This document shows, piece after piece, positions 34,774 to 44,597 of a stretch of DNA of 64,000 nucleotides. Below the pieces are notes generated by a model. The model was not told the origin of the DNA and ran no database searches. It saw only the letters and a program-made list of their open reading frames with translations. Origin of the DNA: Streptomyces roseirectus. GTDB lineage: Bacteria; Actinomycetota; Actinomycetes; Streptomycetales; Streptomycetaceae. The stretch is taken from assembly GCF_014489635.1 (NCBI RefSeq), contig NZ_CP060828.1:1488001-1552000 (forward strand). Direction: 5' to 3'. A program made the position numbers and the translations under genes. Numbering within the stretch: the stretch's first letter is position 1; each line of letters begins with the position of its first letter.

Positions 34774-36701
34774 TCCGTCTCCTTGACTACGAGATCCCGG
34801 GCTGCGGCGTCCTGAGCCGAGACGTCCTCGGCCGCCACGTCCTTGACGGCCAGGCTCGCCCCGATCCGCCCCGCGATCTCCACCGGCGTCAGCCCGAGGT
34901 CCGCCAGCACCTCCCCCCGCTTCGCGTGCGCGAGGAACTGCTCGGGAATCCCGAACCTCCGTACGGGCACGTCGACTTCGGCGTCCCCGAGCGCCAGCTC
35001 CACCGCCGATCCCACCCCGCCCGCACGGGAGTTGTCCTCGACGACGGCCACGAGCCGGTGCCGCGCGGCGAGGCCGGGCAGCTCGGGGTCGACGGGCTTG
35101 ACCCAACGCGGGTCCACGACCGTGCAGTCGATCCCCCGCGCCGCCAGCAGCTCGGCGGCCTGCAGACACACCGGCGCCATGACCCCGACGGCCACGAGCA
35201 GGACGTCCGTCCCCTCGCGCAGGACGTCCATGTTCCCGAGCCGTCCGACCGCCGGAACCACCGGCCCGACCGACTCCTTGGGGAACCGGATCAGTGTGGG
35301 CGCGTCGTCCACGGCGACCGACTCCCGTAGCTGGAGCCGGAGTTGGTCGGCGTCGCGGGGCGCGGCGATGCGCAGTCCGGGCACGACCTGGAGGATCGAC
35401 AGGTCCCACATCCCGTTGTGCGAGGCCCCGTCGACCCCGGTGACGCCGGCCCGGTCGAGGACGAAGGTGACGCCGCAACGGTGCAGGGCGACGTCCATGA
35501 GGAGCTGGTCGAAGGCCCGGTTGAGGAAGGTGGCGTAGACGGCGACGACCGGGTGCAGTCCGCCGGTCGCGAGGCCGGCCGCGCTGACGGCCGCGTGCTG
35601 CTCGGCGATGCCGACGTCCCAGACCCGGTCCGGGAAGCGCGCGGCGAACGCGCCGAGGCCGACGGGGTGGAGCATCGCGGCGGTGAGGGCCACGACGTCG
35701 TCGCGCTCCTCGCCGATGCGGACCATCTCCTCGCCGAACACCGACGTCCAGGAGGGCCCGCCGGACGGCGCGAGCGGTGCGCAGGTCGCCGGGTCCATGA
35801 CGCCGACGGTGTGGAAGTGGTCCTCCTCGTGCGCGAGGGCGGGCTCGTAGCCGCGCCCCTTCTCGGTGAGGCAGTGCACCAGCACAGGACCGTGGAAGCG
35901 TTTCGCGCGGCGCAGCGCGGACTCGACGGCCCTGGTGTCGTGGCCGTCGATCGGGCCGACGTACTTCAGACCCAGGTCCTCGAAGAGGCCCTGCGGCGCG
36001 AACGCGTCCTTGAAGCCCTTCTTCGCGCCGTGCAGCGCCTCGTACACGGTCTTCCCGACGACGGGCGTGCGCTTGAGGACGTCCTTGCCCCAGGCGAGGA
36101 CGCGCTCGTAGGAGTCGGTGGTGCGCAGGGTCGCGAGATGGTTGGCGAGGCCGCCGATGGTGGGCGCGTAGGAGCGCTCGTTGTCGTTGACGACGATGAT
36201 CAGCGGCCGGTTCTTGGCGGCGGCGATGTTGTTCAGCGCCTCCCAGGCCATGCCGCCGGTCAGCGCCCCGTCCCCGACGACGGCGACGACGTGGCCCTTC
36301 TCGCCCTGCACGTCCCGCGCCTTGGCGAGGCCGTCGGCCCAGCCGAGGGCGGTGGAGGCGTGGCTGTTCTCGATGACGTCGTGCTCGGACTCCTCGCGGG
36401 AGGGGTAGCCGGACAGGCCCCCCTTGCCGCGCAGCTTGGAGAAGTCCTGACGTCCCGTCAGAAGCTTGTGTACGTACGCCTGGTGGCCGGTGTCCCACAG
36501 GATGCGGTCGGCCGGTGACTCGAACACCCGGTGCAGGGCGATCGTCAGCTCGACCACGCCCAGGTTGGGTCCGAGGTGGCCGCCGGTCCTGGCGACCGCG
36601 TGCACCAGGAACTCCCTGATCTCCTCGGCCAGTCGGCGCAGTTGCGGCTCGGTCAGCGCCTTCAGGTCGCGCGGCTGCCGGACGCTCTCCAGAATCGTCA
36701 C
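34770..36701 (-). CDS. dxs: 1-Deoxy-D-xylulose-5-phosphate synthase
   Basis: 643 residues from GTG, the usual length. The ThDP site is in [18 protein letters not shown], the catalytic Glu in [15 protein letters not shown], the first His in [15 protein letters not shown], and the DXS_C domain ends near [11 protein letters not shown]. It condenses pyruvate and glyceraldehyde 3-phosphate in the first step of the MEP pathway. A dxs copy inside a hopanoid cluster suggests a dedicated precursor supply. The start is 27 bases after the ispG stop. Confidence 0.95.
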   Translation of the reverse strand: MTILESVRQPRDLKALTEPQLRRLAEEIREFLVHAVARTGGHLGPNLGVVELTIALHRVFESPADRILWDTGHQAYVHKLLTGRQDFSKLRGKGGLSGYPSREESEHDVIENSHASTALGWADGLAKARDVQGEKGHVVAVVGDGALTGGMAWEALNNIAAAKNRPLIIVVNDNERSYAPTIGGLANHLATLRTTDSYERVLAWGKDVLKRTPVVGKTVYEALHGAKKGFKDAFAPQGLFEDLGLKYVGPIDGHDTRAVESALRRAKRFHGPVLVHCLTEKGRGYEPALAHEEDHFHTVGVMDPATCAPLAPSGGPSWTSVFGEEMVRIGEERDDVVALTAAMLHPVGLGAFAARFPDRVWDVGIAEQHAAVSAAGLATGGLHPVVAVYATFLNRAFDQLLMDVALHRCGVTFVLDRAGVTGVDGASHNGMWDLSILQVVPGLRIAAPRDADQLRLQLRESVAVDDAPTLIRFPKESVGPVVPAVGRLGNMDVLREGTDVLLVAVGVMAPVCLQAAELLAARGIDCTVVDPRWVKPVDPELPGLAARHRLVAVVEDNSRAGGVGSAVELALGDAEVDVPVRRFGIPEQFLAHAKRGEVLADLGLTPVEIAGRIGASLAVKDVAAEDVSAQDAAARDLVVKETE

Positions 36702-36728
36702 GCTCGGGCCCCCTTCGGTCCGTGCTGT

Positions 36729-37886
36729 TCAGCTCACGGTGACGGCCGGCTCCCCCGCCTCGACGCCGTCCTTCTCCATCTGCGCGGCGATCTTCATCGC
36801 CTCCTCGATGAGGGTTTCGACGATCTTCGACTCCGGGACGGTCTTGACGACCTCCCCCTTGACGAAGATCTGCCCCTTGCCGTTGCCGGAGGCCACCCCG
36901 AGGTCCGCCTCACGCGCCTCCCCGGGCCCGTTGACGACGCACCCCATCACGGCCACCCGCAACGGCACCTCCATGCCGTCGAGACCCGCCGTGACCTCGT
37001 CGGCGAGCTTGTAGACGTCGACCTGCGCGCGCCCGCAGGACGGACAGGACACGATCTCCAGGCGCCGTTGCCTCAGGTTCAGCGCCTGAAGGATCTGGAT
37101 GCCGACCTTGACCTCCTCGGCGGGCGGCGCCGACAGCGAGACCCGGATCGTGTCGCCGATGCCCTGCGCGAGCAACGCCCCGAACGCGACGGCCGACTTG
37201 ACGGTCCCCTGGAACACCGGCCCCGCCTCGGTCACCCCCAGATGCAGCGGGTACTCACACTGCGCGGCGAGCTGCCGGTACGCCTCGACCATGACGACCG
37301 GGTCGTTGTGCTTCACGGAGATCTTGAGGTCTCGGAAGCCGTGCTCCTCGAACAGCGACGCCTCCCACAGCGCGGACTCGACCAGCGCCTCCGGCGTAGC
37401 CTTCCCGTACTTCTGGAGCAGACGACGGTCCAGGGACCCGGCGTTGACCCCGATCCGGATCGGCGTCCCGTGATCGTTCGCGGCCTGCGCGATGTCGCGC
37501 ACCTTGTCGTCGAACTGCTTGATGTTCCCGGGGTTGACGCGGACCGCCGCGCACCCGGCCTCGATCGCGGCGAACACGTACTTGGGCTGGAAATGAATGT
37601 CCGCGATCACCGGGATCTGCGACTTCCGGGCGATCGTCGCCAGCGCGTCCGCGTCGTCCTGCGTGGGACAGGCCACGCGGACGATCTGGCAGCCGGACGC
37701 GGTGAGTTCGGCGATCTGCTGGAGGGTCGCGCCGATGTCCGACGTCCGCGTCGTCGTCATCGACTGCACCGAGACGGGGGCCCCGCCCCCGACCGGTACC
37801 GGCCCGACGTCGATCCGCCGCGAGACGCGTCGCGCGGCGATCGGGCGGGCCGGTACCTCGGGGACGCCCAGGGGGACGGTGGTCAC
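36729..37886 (-). CDS. ispG: 4-Hydroxy-3-methylbut-2-enyl diphosphate synthase (flavodoxin)
   Basis: 385 residues from a GTG that overlaps the hpnH stop as GTGA. A TIM-barrel ([16 protein letters not shown] ... [19 protein letters not shown]) with an Fe-S C-terminal domain, whose Cys ligands are in [11 protein letters not shown] and [12 protein letters not shown]. It reduces MEcPP to HMBPP, the penultimate MEP step. Like dxs, a cluster-embedded copy presumably in addition to a housekeeping one. Confidence 0.95.
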   Translation of the reverse strand: MTTVPLGVPEVPARPIAARRVSRRIDVGPVPVGGGAPVSVQSMTTTRTSDIGATLQQIAELTASGCQIVRVACPTQDDADALATIARKSQIPVIADIHFQPKYVFAAIEAGCAAVRVNPGNIKQFDDKVRDIAQAANDHGTPIRIGVNAGSLDRRLLQKYGKATPEALVESALWEASLFEEHGFRDLKISVKHNDPVVMVEAYRQLAAQCEYPLHLGVTEAGPVFQGTVKSAVAFGALLAQGIGDTIRVSLSAPPAEEVKVGIQILQALNLRQRRLEIVSCPSCGRAQVDVYKLADEVTAGLDGMEVPLRVAVMGCVVNGPGEAREADLGVASGNGKGQIFVKGEVVKTVPESKIVETLIEEAMKIAAQMEKDGVEAGEPAVTVS

Positions 37887-38905
37887 TCGCGGTTTCCGGC
37901 GACGGTCTCGCGCATGGCCCGCAGCGACTCCTTCAGCGAGCCCATGGTGGCGAGGACGGCGGTGGGTTCGTAGCCGCAGTGGGCCATGCAGTTGTCGCAG
38001 CGGGGGTCCTTGCCGCGGCCGTACTTGTCCCAGTCGGTCTTCTCGATGAGTTCGCGGTACGTCGGGACGTAGCCGTCGCTCATCAGGTAGCAGGGGCGCT
38101 GCCAGCCGAACAGGGAGTAGTTGGGGATCGCCCACGCCGTGCAGGGGAAGTCGACCTTGCCCTCCAGGAAGTCCAGGAAGAGCGGGGAGTGGTTGAGCCG
38201 CCAGCGGCGCCTGCTGCCGCCGGAGAACGCCTTGCGGAACAGTTCGTGGGTCTGTGCGACGCCGAGGAAGTGGTCCTGGTCGGGGGCCTTCTCGTAGGCG
38301 TAGGCGGGCGAGATCATCATCTCGTCGACCTTGAGGTCGTCGTTGAGGTAGTTCAGGACCTCGATGATGGTCTGCGGGGTGTCGGTGTTGAAGAACGTCG
38401 AGTTGGTGGTGACCCTGAAGCCGCGCCGCTTGGCCTCCTTGATCGCCTCCACCGCCTCGTCGAAGACGCCCTCCTTCGCCACCGACTCGTCGTGCCGCTC
38501 ACGCAGGCCGTCGATGTGCACGGTGAACGCGAAGTACGGGGACGGGGTGAACTTGTCGATCTTCTTGCGCAGCAGGACGGCGTTGGTGCACAGGAAGACG
38601 TACTTCCTGCGGGCCACCAACTGGCGCACGATCTCGTCGATCTGAGGGTGCATCAGGGGCTCGCCGCCCGCGATCGACACCATCGGGGCACCGGACTCCA
38701 GGACCGCGCCGACGGCCTGGGCGACGGGCATGCGCTGCTTGAGCACACCGGCCGGATGCTGGATCTTTCCGCAGCCCTCGCACTTCAGGTTGCAGGCGAA
38801 AAGGGGCTCAAGCTCCACGATCAGGGGGAACTTGTCCCGCTTGCGGAGCTTCTGTTCGGCCAGGTATGTGGCGACTTTGATGGACTGACGCAGCGGCATG
38901 GCCAT
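37883..38905 (-). CDS. hpnH: Adenosyl-hopene transferase (radical SAM)
   Basis: 340 residues. The start is the ATG at 38905, directed by GGAGGTGA; a GTG at 38914 lies within that ribosome site. The cluster-binding motif is CNLKCEGC (CX3CX2C), followed by [16 protein letters not shown]-terminal Cys group [10 protein letters not shown] may bind an auxiliary cluster or structural metal. It joins the 5'-deoxyadenosyl group of SAM to diploptene, giving adenosylhopane, the first step of side-chain extension. Confidence 0.94.
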   Translation of the reverse strand: MAMPLRQSIKVATYLAEQKLRKRDKFPLIVELEPLFACNLKCEGCGKIQHPAGVLKQRMPVAQAVGAVLESGAPMVSIAGGEPLMHPQIDEIVRQLVARRKYVFLCTNAVLLRKKIDKFTPSPYFAFTVHIDGLRERHDESVAKEGVFDEAVEAIKEAKRRGFRVTTNSTFFNTDTPQTIIEVLNYLNDDLKVDEMMISPAYAYEKAPDQDHFLGVAQTHELFRKAFSGGSRRRWRLNHSPLFLDFLEGKVDFPCTAWAIPNYSLFGWQRPCYLMSDGYVPTYRELIEKTDWDKYGRGKDPRCDNCMAHCGYEPTAVLATMGSLKESLRAMRETVAGNRE

Positions 38906-38910
38906 CTGGC

Positions 38911-39552
38911 TCACCTCCGGGGGAGCAGCACATTACGGTGCCATTCGAAGAAAGAAGGCAGGACGGAACGAAGGACGCGGAAAGCCGATATTCCACCGCG
39001 CAGCGTGCCGATCCGGACGAGTTCATGTTCCGGAGCGTCCACGACCACCCGGACGGCCGCAACGGGGCGCGTGCCCGCGCGCACGGCGCTCAGAAGCGTC
39101 GCGGCGGACTCCATGTCCACCGCGATCGCGCCGGTCGCCCTGAGCGCGGACCGCTCCGGGCCCCGCACGACATGGTCGGACCCCACCAGGGGCCCGGTGT
39201 GGACGGTGCGCCCCGGCAGGGTGCGCGCGAGTTCCTTGACGAGCAGGTCGGTGTCCCAGCAGGGCACGCTCCCGCGCGGATCCCGGGTCTCCTCGGCGAC
39301 CACCAGGTCACCGGGGTGCATCCCGGGAGCGAGCCCCGCGCAGAACCCGGTGGCGAGCACGGCGGCCCCTTCGAGCGGCGGATCTGCCAGCACCCGCCCG
39401 ACCGACCGCTCGGCGGCCCGCGGCCCCATCCCGGTGCGCAGCACGGTCACGGGCCCGGCGGCCCCGCCCCTGTCCCCCAGGCGCAGGGCGACGTGCTCGA
39501 TGCCCAGCGCGCAGGCGATCAGCAGCGGGGCCGGGCCGGACGGGGCTCCCAT
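38911..39552 (-). CDS. hpnG: Adenosylhopane nucleosidase (phosphorylase family)
   Basis: 213 residues. MTA/SAH-nucleosidase-like fold: VLRTGMGPRAAERSV, ATGFCAGLAPGMHPGDLVVAEE, and AVDMESAA with the ribose-binding Met-Glu and substrate-binding residues. In hopanoid producers HpnG removes adenine from adenosylhopane to give ribosylhopane. The ATG overlaps the shc stop (ATGA), and its own stop overlaps the hpnH ribosome site, so the three are coupled. Confidence 0.9.
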   Translation of the reverse strand: MGAPSGPAPLLIACALGIEHVALRLGDRGGAAGPVTVLRTGMGPRAAERSVGRVLADPPLEGAAVLATGFCAGLAPGMHPGDLVVAEETRDPRGSVPCWDTDLLVKELARTLPGRTVHTGPLVGSDHVVRGPERSALRATGAIAVDMESAATLLSAVRAGTRPVAAVRVVVDAPEHELVRIGTLRGGISAFRVLRSVLPSFFEWHRNVLLPRR

Positions 39553-41708
39553 CAGCTCGCCTTGACGCCGGACGGCCCGGCGGAGGGCGCCTGCCCCGGA
39601 CTCCGGCCGCCGGGGGCGGAGACGCCCCGCCCGGAGGCGGTGCCGGCGGAGGACCGCCCGCCCGGACCAGCACCCTTCTGCGCCGCCCCCGGCGCTGGAC
39701 CGGCACCCTTCTGCGCCGCCTCCGGCGTCCGCACGAACACCGGCTCCCCGTTCACGTACCGTCCGAGCGCGGTCAGCGGGAACACCTGCCGGTACAGGTG
39801 GTAGTTGATCGAGAAGTCCCACGGGAACCCCGTACCGGTGAAGTACGGCTCGTCCCACGAGCCGTCCTCCCGCTGGGTCCGCGCGAGCCACGCGATGCCC
39901 CGCTCGACGGCCCGCGAGTCGCGTTCACCCGCCGCGAGCAGCGCCATCAGGGCCCAGCCGGTCTGGGAGGGCGTGGAGGCGCCGCTGCCGGCCCACTTCG
40001 TGGAGTCCTGGTAGGAGCGCAGGTCCTCGCCCCAGCCGCCGTCGTCGTTCTGGACCCGCTCCAGCCAGGCGACCGCGCGGCGGATCGCGGGGTGCCGGCC
40101 GGGCAGCCCGGCGGCGACGAGGGCGGGGACGACCGAGCCGGTGCCGTAGACGTAGTTGACGCCCCAGCGCCCGAACCACGAGCCGTCCGGCTCCTGTTCG
40201 GCGAGCAGCCAGGCGATGCCGCGCCGGGTGCGCGGGTCGTGGGACAGCCCCTCGACCGCCAGCATCTCGACGACGTGCGCGGTGACGTCGGCGGACGGCG
40301 GGTCGATGACCTCGCCGAAGTCGCAGAACGGCAGCCGGTTGGGGAAGGGGCTCGTGTTGTCGACGTCGAACGCGCCCCACGCCCCGTTCCTGGACTGCAT
40401 CCCGAGGTTCCAGCGCACCCCGCGCCCGATCGCCCGCTCCACCCGCTCGGGGTCGTGGTGGCGCACCCGGCGCAGCGCGAGGACGACCTCGGCGGTGTCG
40501 TCGATGTCGGGGTAGTTGTCGTTGTGGAACTCGAACGCCCAGCCCCCGGGCGGCAGTCCGGGCCGGCGCACGGACCAGTCGCCGGGCCGCACGATCTGCT
40601 CGCCGAGCATCCAGTCGGCGGCCTTCACCAACTGCGGGTGGTCGGCGGGCACTCCGGCGTCCGCGAGCGCGATGGTCGCCAGGCACGTGTCCCACACCGG
40701 CGACTGGCACGCCTCGATCATCCGCGCGCCGTCCTCACGCCACACCGCGTACCGGTCAAGGGACTCCAAGCCGGCCCGCATGACGGGGTGTTCGAGGTCG
40801 TAGCCGAGCAGGTGCAGGGCGATCACCGAGTACACGGCGGGCGGCTGGATCCCGCCCCAGCAGCCGTCGTTCTCCTGCCGCTCGACGATCCAGCGGGCGG
40901 CGGAGTTCAGCGCGGCCCGCCGAAGCCGGCGCACGGCGAACGGCCGGTAGCCGCGCACGACCTTGTCGAGCCGCTGGAAGAGCCCGTCCCAACTCCCCAG
41001 CGGGGCAAGCGGCTTGGGCGGGTTCGGCACGGCGGGGTCGGTGTGCAGCTCGTCCAGCGGGAAGGGCGCCGGGCGCACCGGGCGCTTCGCGGAGACGACG
41101 GTCAACGGCACGATCGTCTGCCGGGCCCAGCAGCCGAAGTTGTAGATGGACAGCGGGAACCACTTGGGGAAGTAGATGAGCTCCGGCGGGAGTTCGGGCA
41201 GGTCCTCCCACTTCCACCAGCCGAACAGGGCCAGCCAGATCCGGGTGAAGACCCGGGTGGCGGCGATGCCGCCCCGGTCGCGGATCCACTCGGCGGCCCG
41301 CGCCATGTGCGGCGCGTCGGGCTCGTCCCCGGCGAGGCGGAGGGCGACGTACGCCTCGACGGTGGCGGAGAGGTCGGCGGGGCCGCCGAAGAAGGTGGCC
41401 CAGGTGCCGTCCTCGCGCTGCTCGCCCCGGACGAACAGGGCGGACGCGCGGGTCGTGGCCTCGTCGCGGATGCCGAGGAACTGGCGGAGCAGCAGGTCCT
41501 CGGCGTCCATGGTGACGTTGGTCTCCAGGTCGCCCTTCCACCAGCCCTGCGCGTCCTGGTGGGCGAGCAGGTGGTCGGTGGCGCGGCGCATGGCGCGTTC
41601 GGCGGCTTCTTGTACCCCGGCCGCCACGGGGATGGTGATGTCGGTGTCGCTGGCCGAGGCAGCGCGGGGCGGCAGGGCCCCGGTGCTTCCGTCGGTCGTC
41701 GCTGTCAT
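39552..41708 (-). CDS. shc: Squalene-hopene cyclase
   Basis: 718 residues. The catalytic DxDD acid is Asp401-Ile-Asp403-Asp404 in the YPDIDDTAEV segment. QW repeats abound (QDAQGWWKGD, REDGTWATF, NDGCWGGIQ, RNGAWGAFD, PDGSWFGRW, NDDGGWGED, REDGSWDEP) as in triterpene cyclases. It cyclises squalene to hopene and diplopterol at the membrane. The final 60 residues form a low-complexity Gly/Ala/Pro tail absent from typical 630-680-residue homologues, with an 11-residue tandem duplication. ATG with AAGGGGAAGCC upstream. Spacing of 122 bases from the upstream gene is the only real gap within this operon. Confidence 0.96.
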   Translation of the reverse strand: MTATTDGSTGALPPRAASASDTDITIPVAAGVQEAAERAMRRATDHLLAHQDAQGWWKGDLETNVTMDAEDLLLRQFLGIRDEATTRASALFVRGEQREDGTWATFFGGPADLSATVEAYVALRLAGDEPDAPHMARAAEWIRDRGGIAATRVFTRIWLALFGWWKWEDLPELPPELIYFPKWFPLSIYNFGCWARQTIVPLTVVSAKRPVRPAPFPLDELHTDPAVPNPPKPLAPLGSWDGLFQRLDKVVRGYRPFAVRRLRRAALNSAARWIVERQENDGCWGGIQPPAVYSVIALHLLGYDLEHPVMRAGLESLDRYAVWREDGARMIEACQSPVWDTCLATIALADAGVPADHPQLVKAADWMLGEQIVRPGDWSVRRPGLPPGGWAFEFHNDNYPDIDDTAEVVLALRRVRHHDPERVERAIGRGVRWNLGMQSRNGAWGAFDVDNTSPFPNRLPFCDFGEVIDPPSADVTAHVVEMLAVEGLSHDPRTRRGIAWLLAEQEPDGSWFGRWGVNYVYGTGSVVPALVAAGLPGRHPAIRRAVAWLERVQNDDGGWGEDLRSYQDSTKWAGSGASTPSQTGWALMALLAAGERDSRAVERGIAWLARTQREDGSWDEPYFTGTGFPWDFSINYHLYRQVFPLTALGRYVNGEPVFVRTPEAAQKGAGPAPGAAQKGAGPGGRSSAGTASGRGVSAPGGRSPGQAPSAGPSGVKAS
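39664..39729 (-). repeat. 33-bp tandem duplication in the shc 3' end
   Basis: Copies 39664-39696 and 39697-39729 differ at four positions and encode PEAAQKGAGPA-like and PGAAQKGAGPG-like peptides in the C-terminal tail of the cyclase. The repeat lies past the last QW motif, so it should not affect catalysis. Confidence 0.85.
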
Positions 41709-41762
41709 GGCTTCCCCTTCAGTGCAGTCGTGCGAAGTCGTGCTGCTGTGGGTCCGCCGTCG

Positions 41763-41795
41763 GCCGGTGCCCGCCTCTCTCCTCGTGGCACCGGC
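41763..41795 (-). promoter_or_regulatory. Hairpin in the only gap of the hopanoid operon
   Basis: GCCGGTGCC and GGCACCGGC (nine-base arms, 15-base loop) lie in the 122 bases between the polyprenyl synthase stop and the shc ATG. No T-run follows on either strand, so it is more likely a processing or stability element, or a weak attenuator, than a terminator. Confidence 0.4.
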
Positions 41796-41830
41796 CGGCG
41801 ACTACGCGAGGGCTATTCGACCGATAGTGA

Positions 41831-42991
41831 TCATCTCTTTCGTACGACGACGAAGTCCGCGAGCGCCGTGAACTTCTCCCGCACCTGCTCCGGCATGTCC
41901 ACGTCGCCGAGGGCTTCGATGGCGATGGTGTGCTGGCGGCGGGCCTCCGCCGCGGTCCACTCCCGGCCGCCCGCCTCCTCGATGAGGGCGGCGCGGGCCG
42001 CGAACTCCTCCTCGGAGAAGTTCGCGAAGTCGGTGCTCTTCGCGTCGGCGGCGAGCAGTTCGCCCAGCCGCTCGGAGGCGCTGCCGCCGGCCGCGAGCGC
42101 GGCGACGACGGGCAGCGACTTCTTGCGCTGGCGCAGGTCGGACCAGGTCTGCTTGCCGGTGGCGACGGGGTCGCCCCAGATGCCGAGGAGGTCGTCCACG
42201 GCCTGGAAGGCGAGGCCCAGGTGGTAGCCGTACCTCTCCAGGGTGTCGGCGTCCTTCTCGCCCGCCCCGCCGAGGACGGCCCCGACGGAGGAGGCGCAGG
42301 CGAGCAGCGCGCCGGTCTTGTTGCCCTCCATCTCCAGGCACTCCTCGACGCTGACGCGGTCGCGGTGCTCGTAGGAGATGTCCTGGGCCTGCCCGTCGAT
42401 GAGGGCGCGGGTGGCGGCGGTGAGGCGGCGGGCGGCGCGGCCGGCGCCCGCGGTGCCGGACTCCAGCAGGACCTCGTAGGCGAGCGCGAACAGGGCGTCG
42501 CCGACGAGGATCGCCTGCGCGGGGCCGTGCACCTTCCAGACGGTGTCGCGGTGGCGGCGCTGCTCGTCGCCGTCCATCAGGTCGTCGTGCAGGAGGGAGA
42601 AGTTGTGGACGAGTTCCACGGCGACGGCGCCGGGCACGCCGGTCTTCGGGTCCGCGCCGGCGACCTCGGCGGACAGCACGGCGAGCGCGGGCCGTACGGC
42701 CTTGCCGCCGTCGCCCTCGGTGGGGTTGCCGTGGGCGTCGATCCAGCCGAAGTGGTAGGCCGCGACCGTGTCCATGGGCGGCGCGAGGCGGCCGGCGGCC
42801 TCCCGCAGCACCGGGGTGGCCAGGGTGCGGCCGCGCTCCAGGAGCGCGGCCACGTCGACCGCGGTCCTTCGAGCGTCGGCCGGCGAGGCCGGGGGCACAG
42901 TGGGCACAGTTTCTCCTCTTGTCGCGGTGGGCGCGGTGTCCGCGGTACCGGAGATGCGGGAACCTGCCGAGCTGTGCTGGTGGAGCTTCAC
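41831..42991 (-). CDS. Polyprenyl diphosphate synthase (FPP/GGPP type)
   Basis: 386 residues from a GTG that overlaps the hpnE stop (GTGA) and has GAGGTGAGG upstream; a GTG at 42907 with GAGGAG is an alternative giving 358 residues. The first Asp-rich motif is LLHDDLMDGD, the second FQAVDDLLGIWGD, with KAVRPALAVL as the IPP-binding Lys-Arg. It makes the FPP or a longer diphosphate for HpnCDE. Two residues before the first motif are small, so product length is not obvious. Confidence 0.9.
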   Translation of the reverse strand: MKLHQHSSAGSRISGTADTAPTATRGETVPTVPPASPADARRTAVDVAALLERGRTLATPVLREAAGRLAPPMDTVAAYHFGWIDAHGNPTEGDGGKAVRPALAVLSAEVAGADPKTGVPGAVAVELVHNFSLLHDDLMDGDEQRRHRDTVWKVHGPAQAILVGDALFALAYEVLLESGTAGAGRAARRLTAATRALIDGQAQDISYEHRDRVSVEECLEMEGNKTGALLACASSVGAVLGGAGEKDADTLERYGYHLGLAFQAVDDLLGIWGDPVATGKQTWSDLRQRKKSLPVVAALAAGGSASERLGELLAADAKSTDFANFSEEEFAARAALIEEAGGREWTAAEARRQHTIAIEALGDVDMPEQVREKFTALADFVVVRKR

Positions 42992-44463
42992 CTGGCCTCA
43001 CCTCGCAGGGGCACACCGGTCGCCTGCTGCTGTCGGCCGGGGGCCTGGGGGGCGTCCCCGGGGAAGGCGCGGTGGGCGGCTTCCCCGGCGGCGAAGAGCC
43101 GGGCGGGGCGGGGGCGGCCCAGCGTGCCGAGCGCGGCCTCGGCCGCGTTCGCGCCGCTGCGGACCGCGCTCTCCATGGTCGCGGGCCACCCGGTGGCGGT
43201 CCACGCACCGGCCAGGTAGAGGCCGGGGGCTTTCGTACGCGCGCCGGGGCGCAGCCGGCCGGTGCCGGGCGCGGGCGCGAAGGTCGCGGTCTTCTCACGG
43301 GTGACGAAGAAGTCCCGGACGGCGGCGCCGCGCGCCTTGGGCAGCAGCCGCTCCAGCTCGGGCAGGTAGCGCTCGCGCAGCTCGGCCACGGGCGCGTCGA
43401 TCTCGTCCTGCGCGGCCGACTGGGACAGGGCCAGGTACTGGCCGTCCTTCAGCCCGGAGGCGTCGGTGCGGTCGAAGACCCACTGCACGGGCGTGCCGAG
43501 AGCCGCGAGGAAGGGCACGTTCATGACCGGGCGGTCGTAGATCACGTGCACGTTCAGGATGGGCGCCGTGCCGATCTCCAGCAGGCGTTCCGGTTCGTCG
43601 AGCGCGCCGGCCGGCAGGAGGTCGTACGCCTCGCGCTGGGGGACGGCGAGGACGACCGCGTCGGAATCGATGGCGCGGCCGGGAACTTCCACGGTCCAAC
43701 GGCCGTTGTCCTGGCGGGAGATGGAGGTGACGCGTGTACGGACCTCGATGCTCACGCCCGCGGAGTCGAGCGCCTTGCGGGCCAGCCGGTCGTGCAGTTC
43801 GCCGAGCGGTACGTGCGCCCAGCCGATGTCGGCGGCGCCCGGGTCGGACAGCAGACCGGTCTTGAACACCATCGCGGCGAGCCCCAGCGAGGCATCGCCC
43901 GCGACCGCGTTGAGGGTGGCGACCCCGACCAGGTCCCACAGGGCCTCGACGGCGCGCGCGGACTGACCGTGCGCGGCGAGCCAGGAGCCGAAGTCCTGGT
44001 CGTCCAGCGCCGGATCGGCGAGGTCGAGCCCCTTCAGCGCGAGCGCGGCCCGGCCCACCTTGGCGCGCTCGGCGAGCGAGAGATGCGGGTACGCGGCGAG
44101 GCTGCGCCCGAGGTGCAGCGGCACCGGCAGCGCGTCCCGCCGGAGCCTGCCCAGGCGCCGTCCCTCGGGTTTCGCGACGTCCACGACCGGGACGTCCAGC
44201 CGGGCCTGGAGCGGCGCGAGTGCGGCGGCGCCGACGCGGTCCAGGAACCACCGGTAGGCCGTGCAGCAGCGCAGGTAGACGTGCTGGCCGTTGTCGACGC
44301 TCAACTCGCCGCGCCGGAAGGAGAAGGCGAGGCCGCCCAGGCGCGGGCGGCCTTCGAGGAGGGTGACGCGCAGTCCGGCGTCGGCGAGGCCGAGCGCCGC
44401 GGTGACCCCGGCGAGCCCGCCCCCGACGACCACGGCATGGCGTCCGGTGCTCTCGTCGGTCAT
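42988..44463 (-). CDS. hpnE: Hydroxysqualene dehydroxylase
   Basis: 491 residues. A flavin amine-oxidase-fold protein: the FAD GxGxxG variant is HAVVVGGGLAGVTAALGLADAG..LLEGRPRLGG, and the C-terminal FAD segment is GLYLAGAWTATGWPATMESAVRSG. It removes the hydroxyl of hydroxysqualene (made by HpnC and HpnD) to give squalene, using reduced FAD. The ATG overlaps the stop of the DUF6380-like microprotein. Confidence 0.93.
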   Translation of the reverse strand: MTDESTGRHAVVVGGGLAGVTAALGLADAGLRVTLLEGRPRLGGLAFSFRRGELSVDNGQHVYLRCCTAYRWFLDRVGAAALAPLQARLDVPVVDVAKPEGRRLGRLRRDALPVPLHLGRSLAAYPHLSLAERAKVGRAALALKGLDLADPALDDQDFGSWLAAHGQSARAVEALWDLVGVATLNAVAGDASLGLAAMVFKTGLLSDPGAADIGWAHVPLGELHDRLARKALDSAGVSIEVRTRVTSISRQDNGRWTVEVPGRAIDSDAVVLAVPQREAYDLLPAGALDEPERLLEIGTAPILNVHVIYDRPVMNVPFLAALGTPVQWVFDRTDASGLKDGQYLALSQSAAQDEIDAPVAELRERYLPELERLLPKARGAAVRDFFVTREKTATFAPAPGTGRLRPGARTKAPGLYLAGAWTATGWPATMESAVRSGANAAEAALGTLGRPRPARLFAAGEAAHRAFPGDAPQAPGRQQQATGVPLRGEAR

Positions 44464-44597
44464 CGCGCGTCCTCCTGTGTGTGCCCGCGGTGGTGGATGA
44501 ACTGTGCACCGGGGGCCGTCGCAGTCAGGGACGCCGCGCCGGGCCGGAGGGTTGCCTGTGCGACGCCGGAGGAGTGAGGGGTTGTCAAGAGGGCCAT
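44460..44597 (-). CDS. DUF6380-like microprotein between hpnD and hpnE
   Basis: 45 residues, beginning MALLTTPHSSGVAQ and containing ATLRPGAASLTATAPGAQ and IHHRGHT; the ATLR-GAASLTAT core is what I recall of the Streptomyces DUF6380 family. The ATG overlaps the hpnD stop as ATGA, and its own stop overlaps the hpnE start in the same way, so it bridges the two genes. Preceded by AGGAGG seven bases upstream. It is too short for most gene callers. Function unknown; it may mainly ensure coupling. Confidence 0.8.
   Translation of the reverse strand: MALLTTPHSSGVAQATLRPGAASLTATAPGAQFIHHRGHTQEDAR

Noticed and set aside
33388..36498. Apparent fusion of a 570-residue N-terminal part to the aminotransferase
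   Set aside because: The upstream part is dxs read in the wrong frame; the aminotransferase has its own ATG overlapping the dxs stop.
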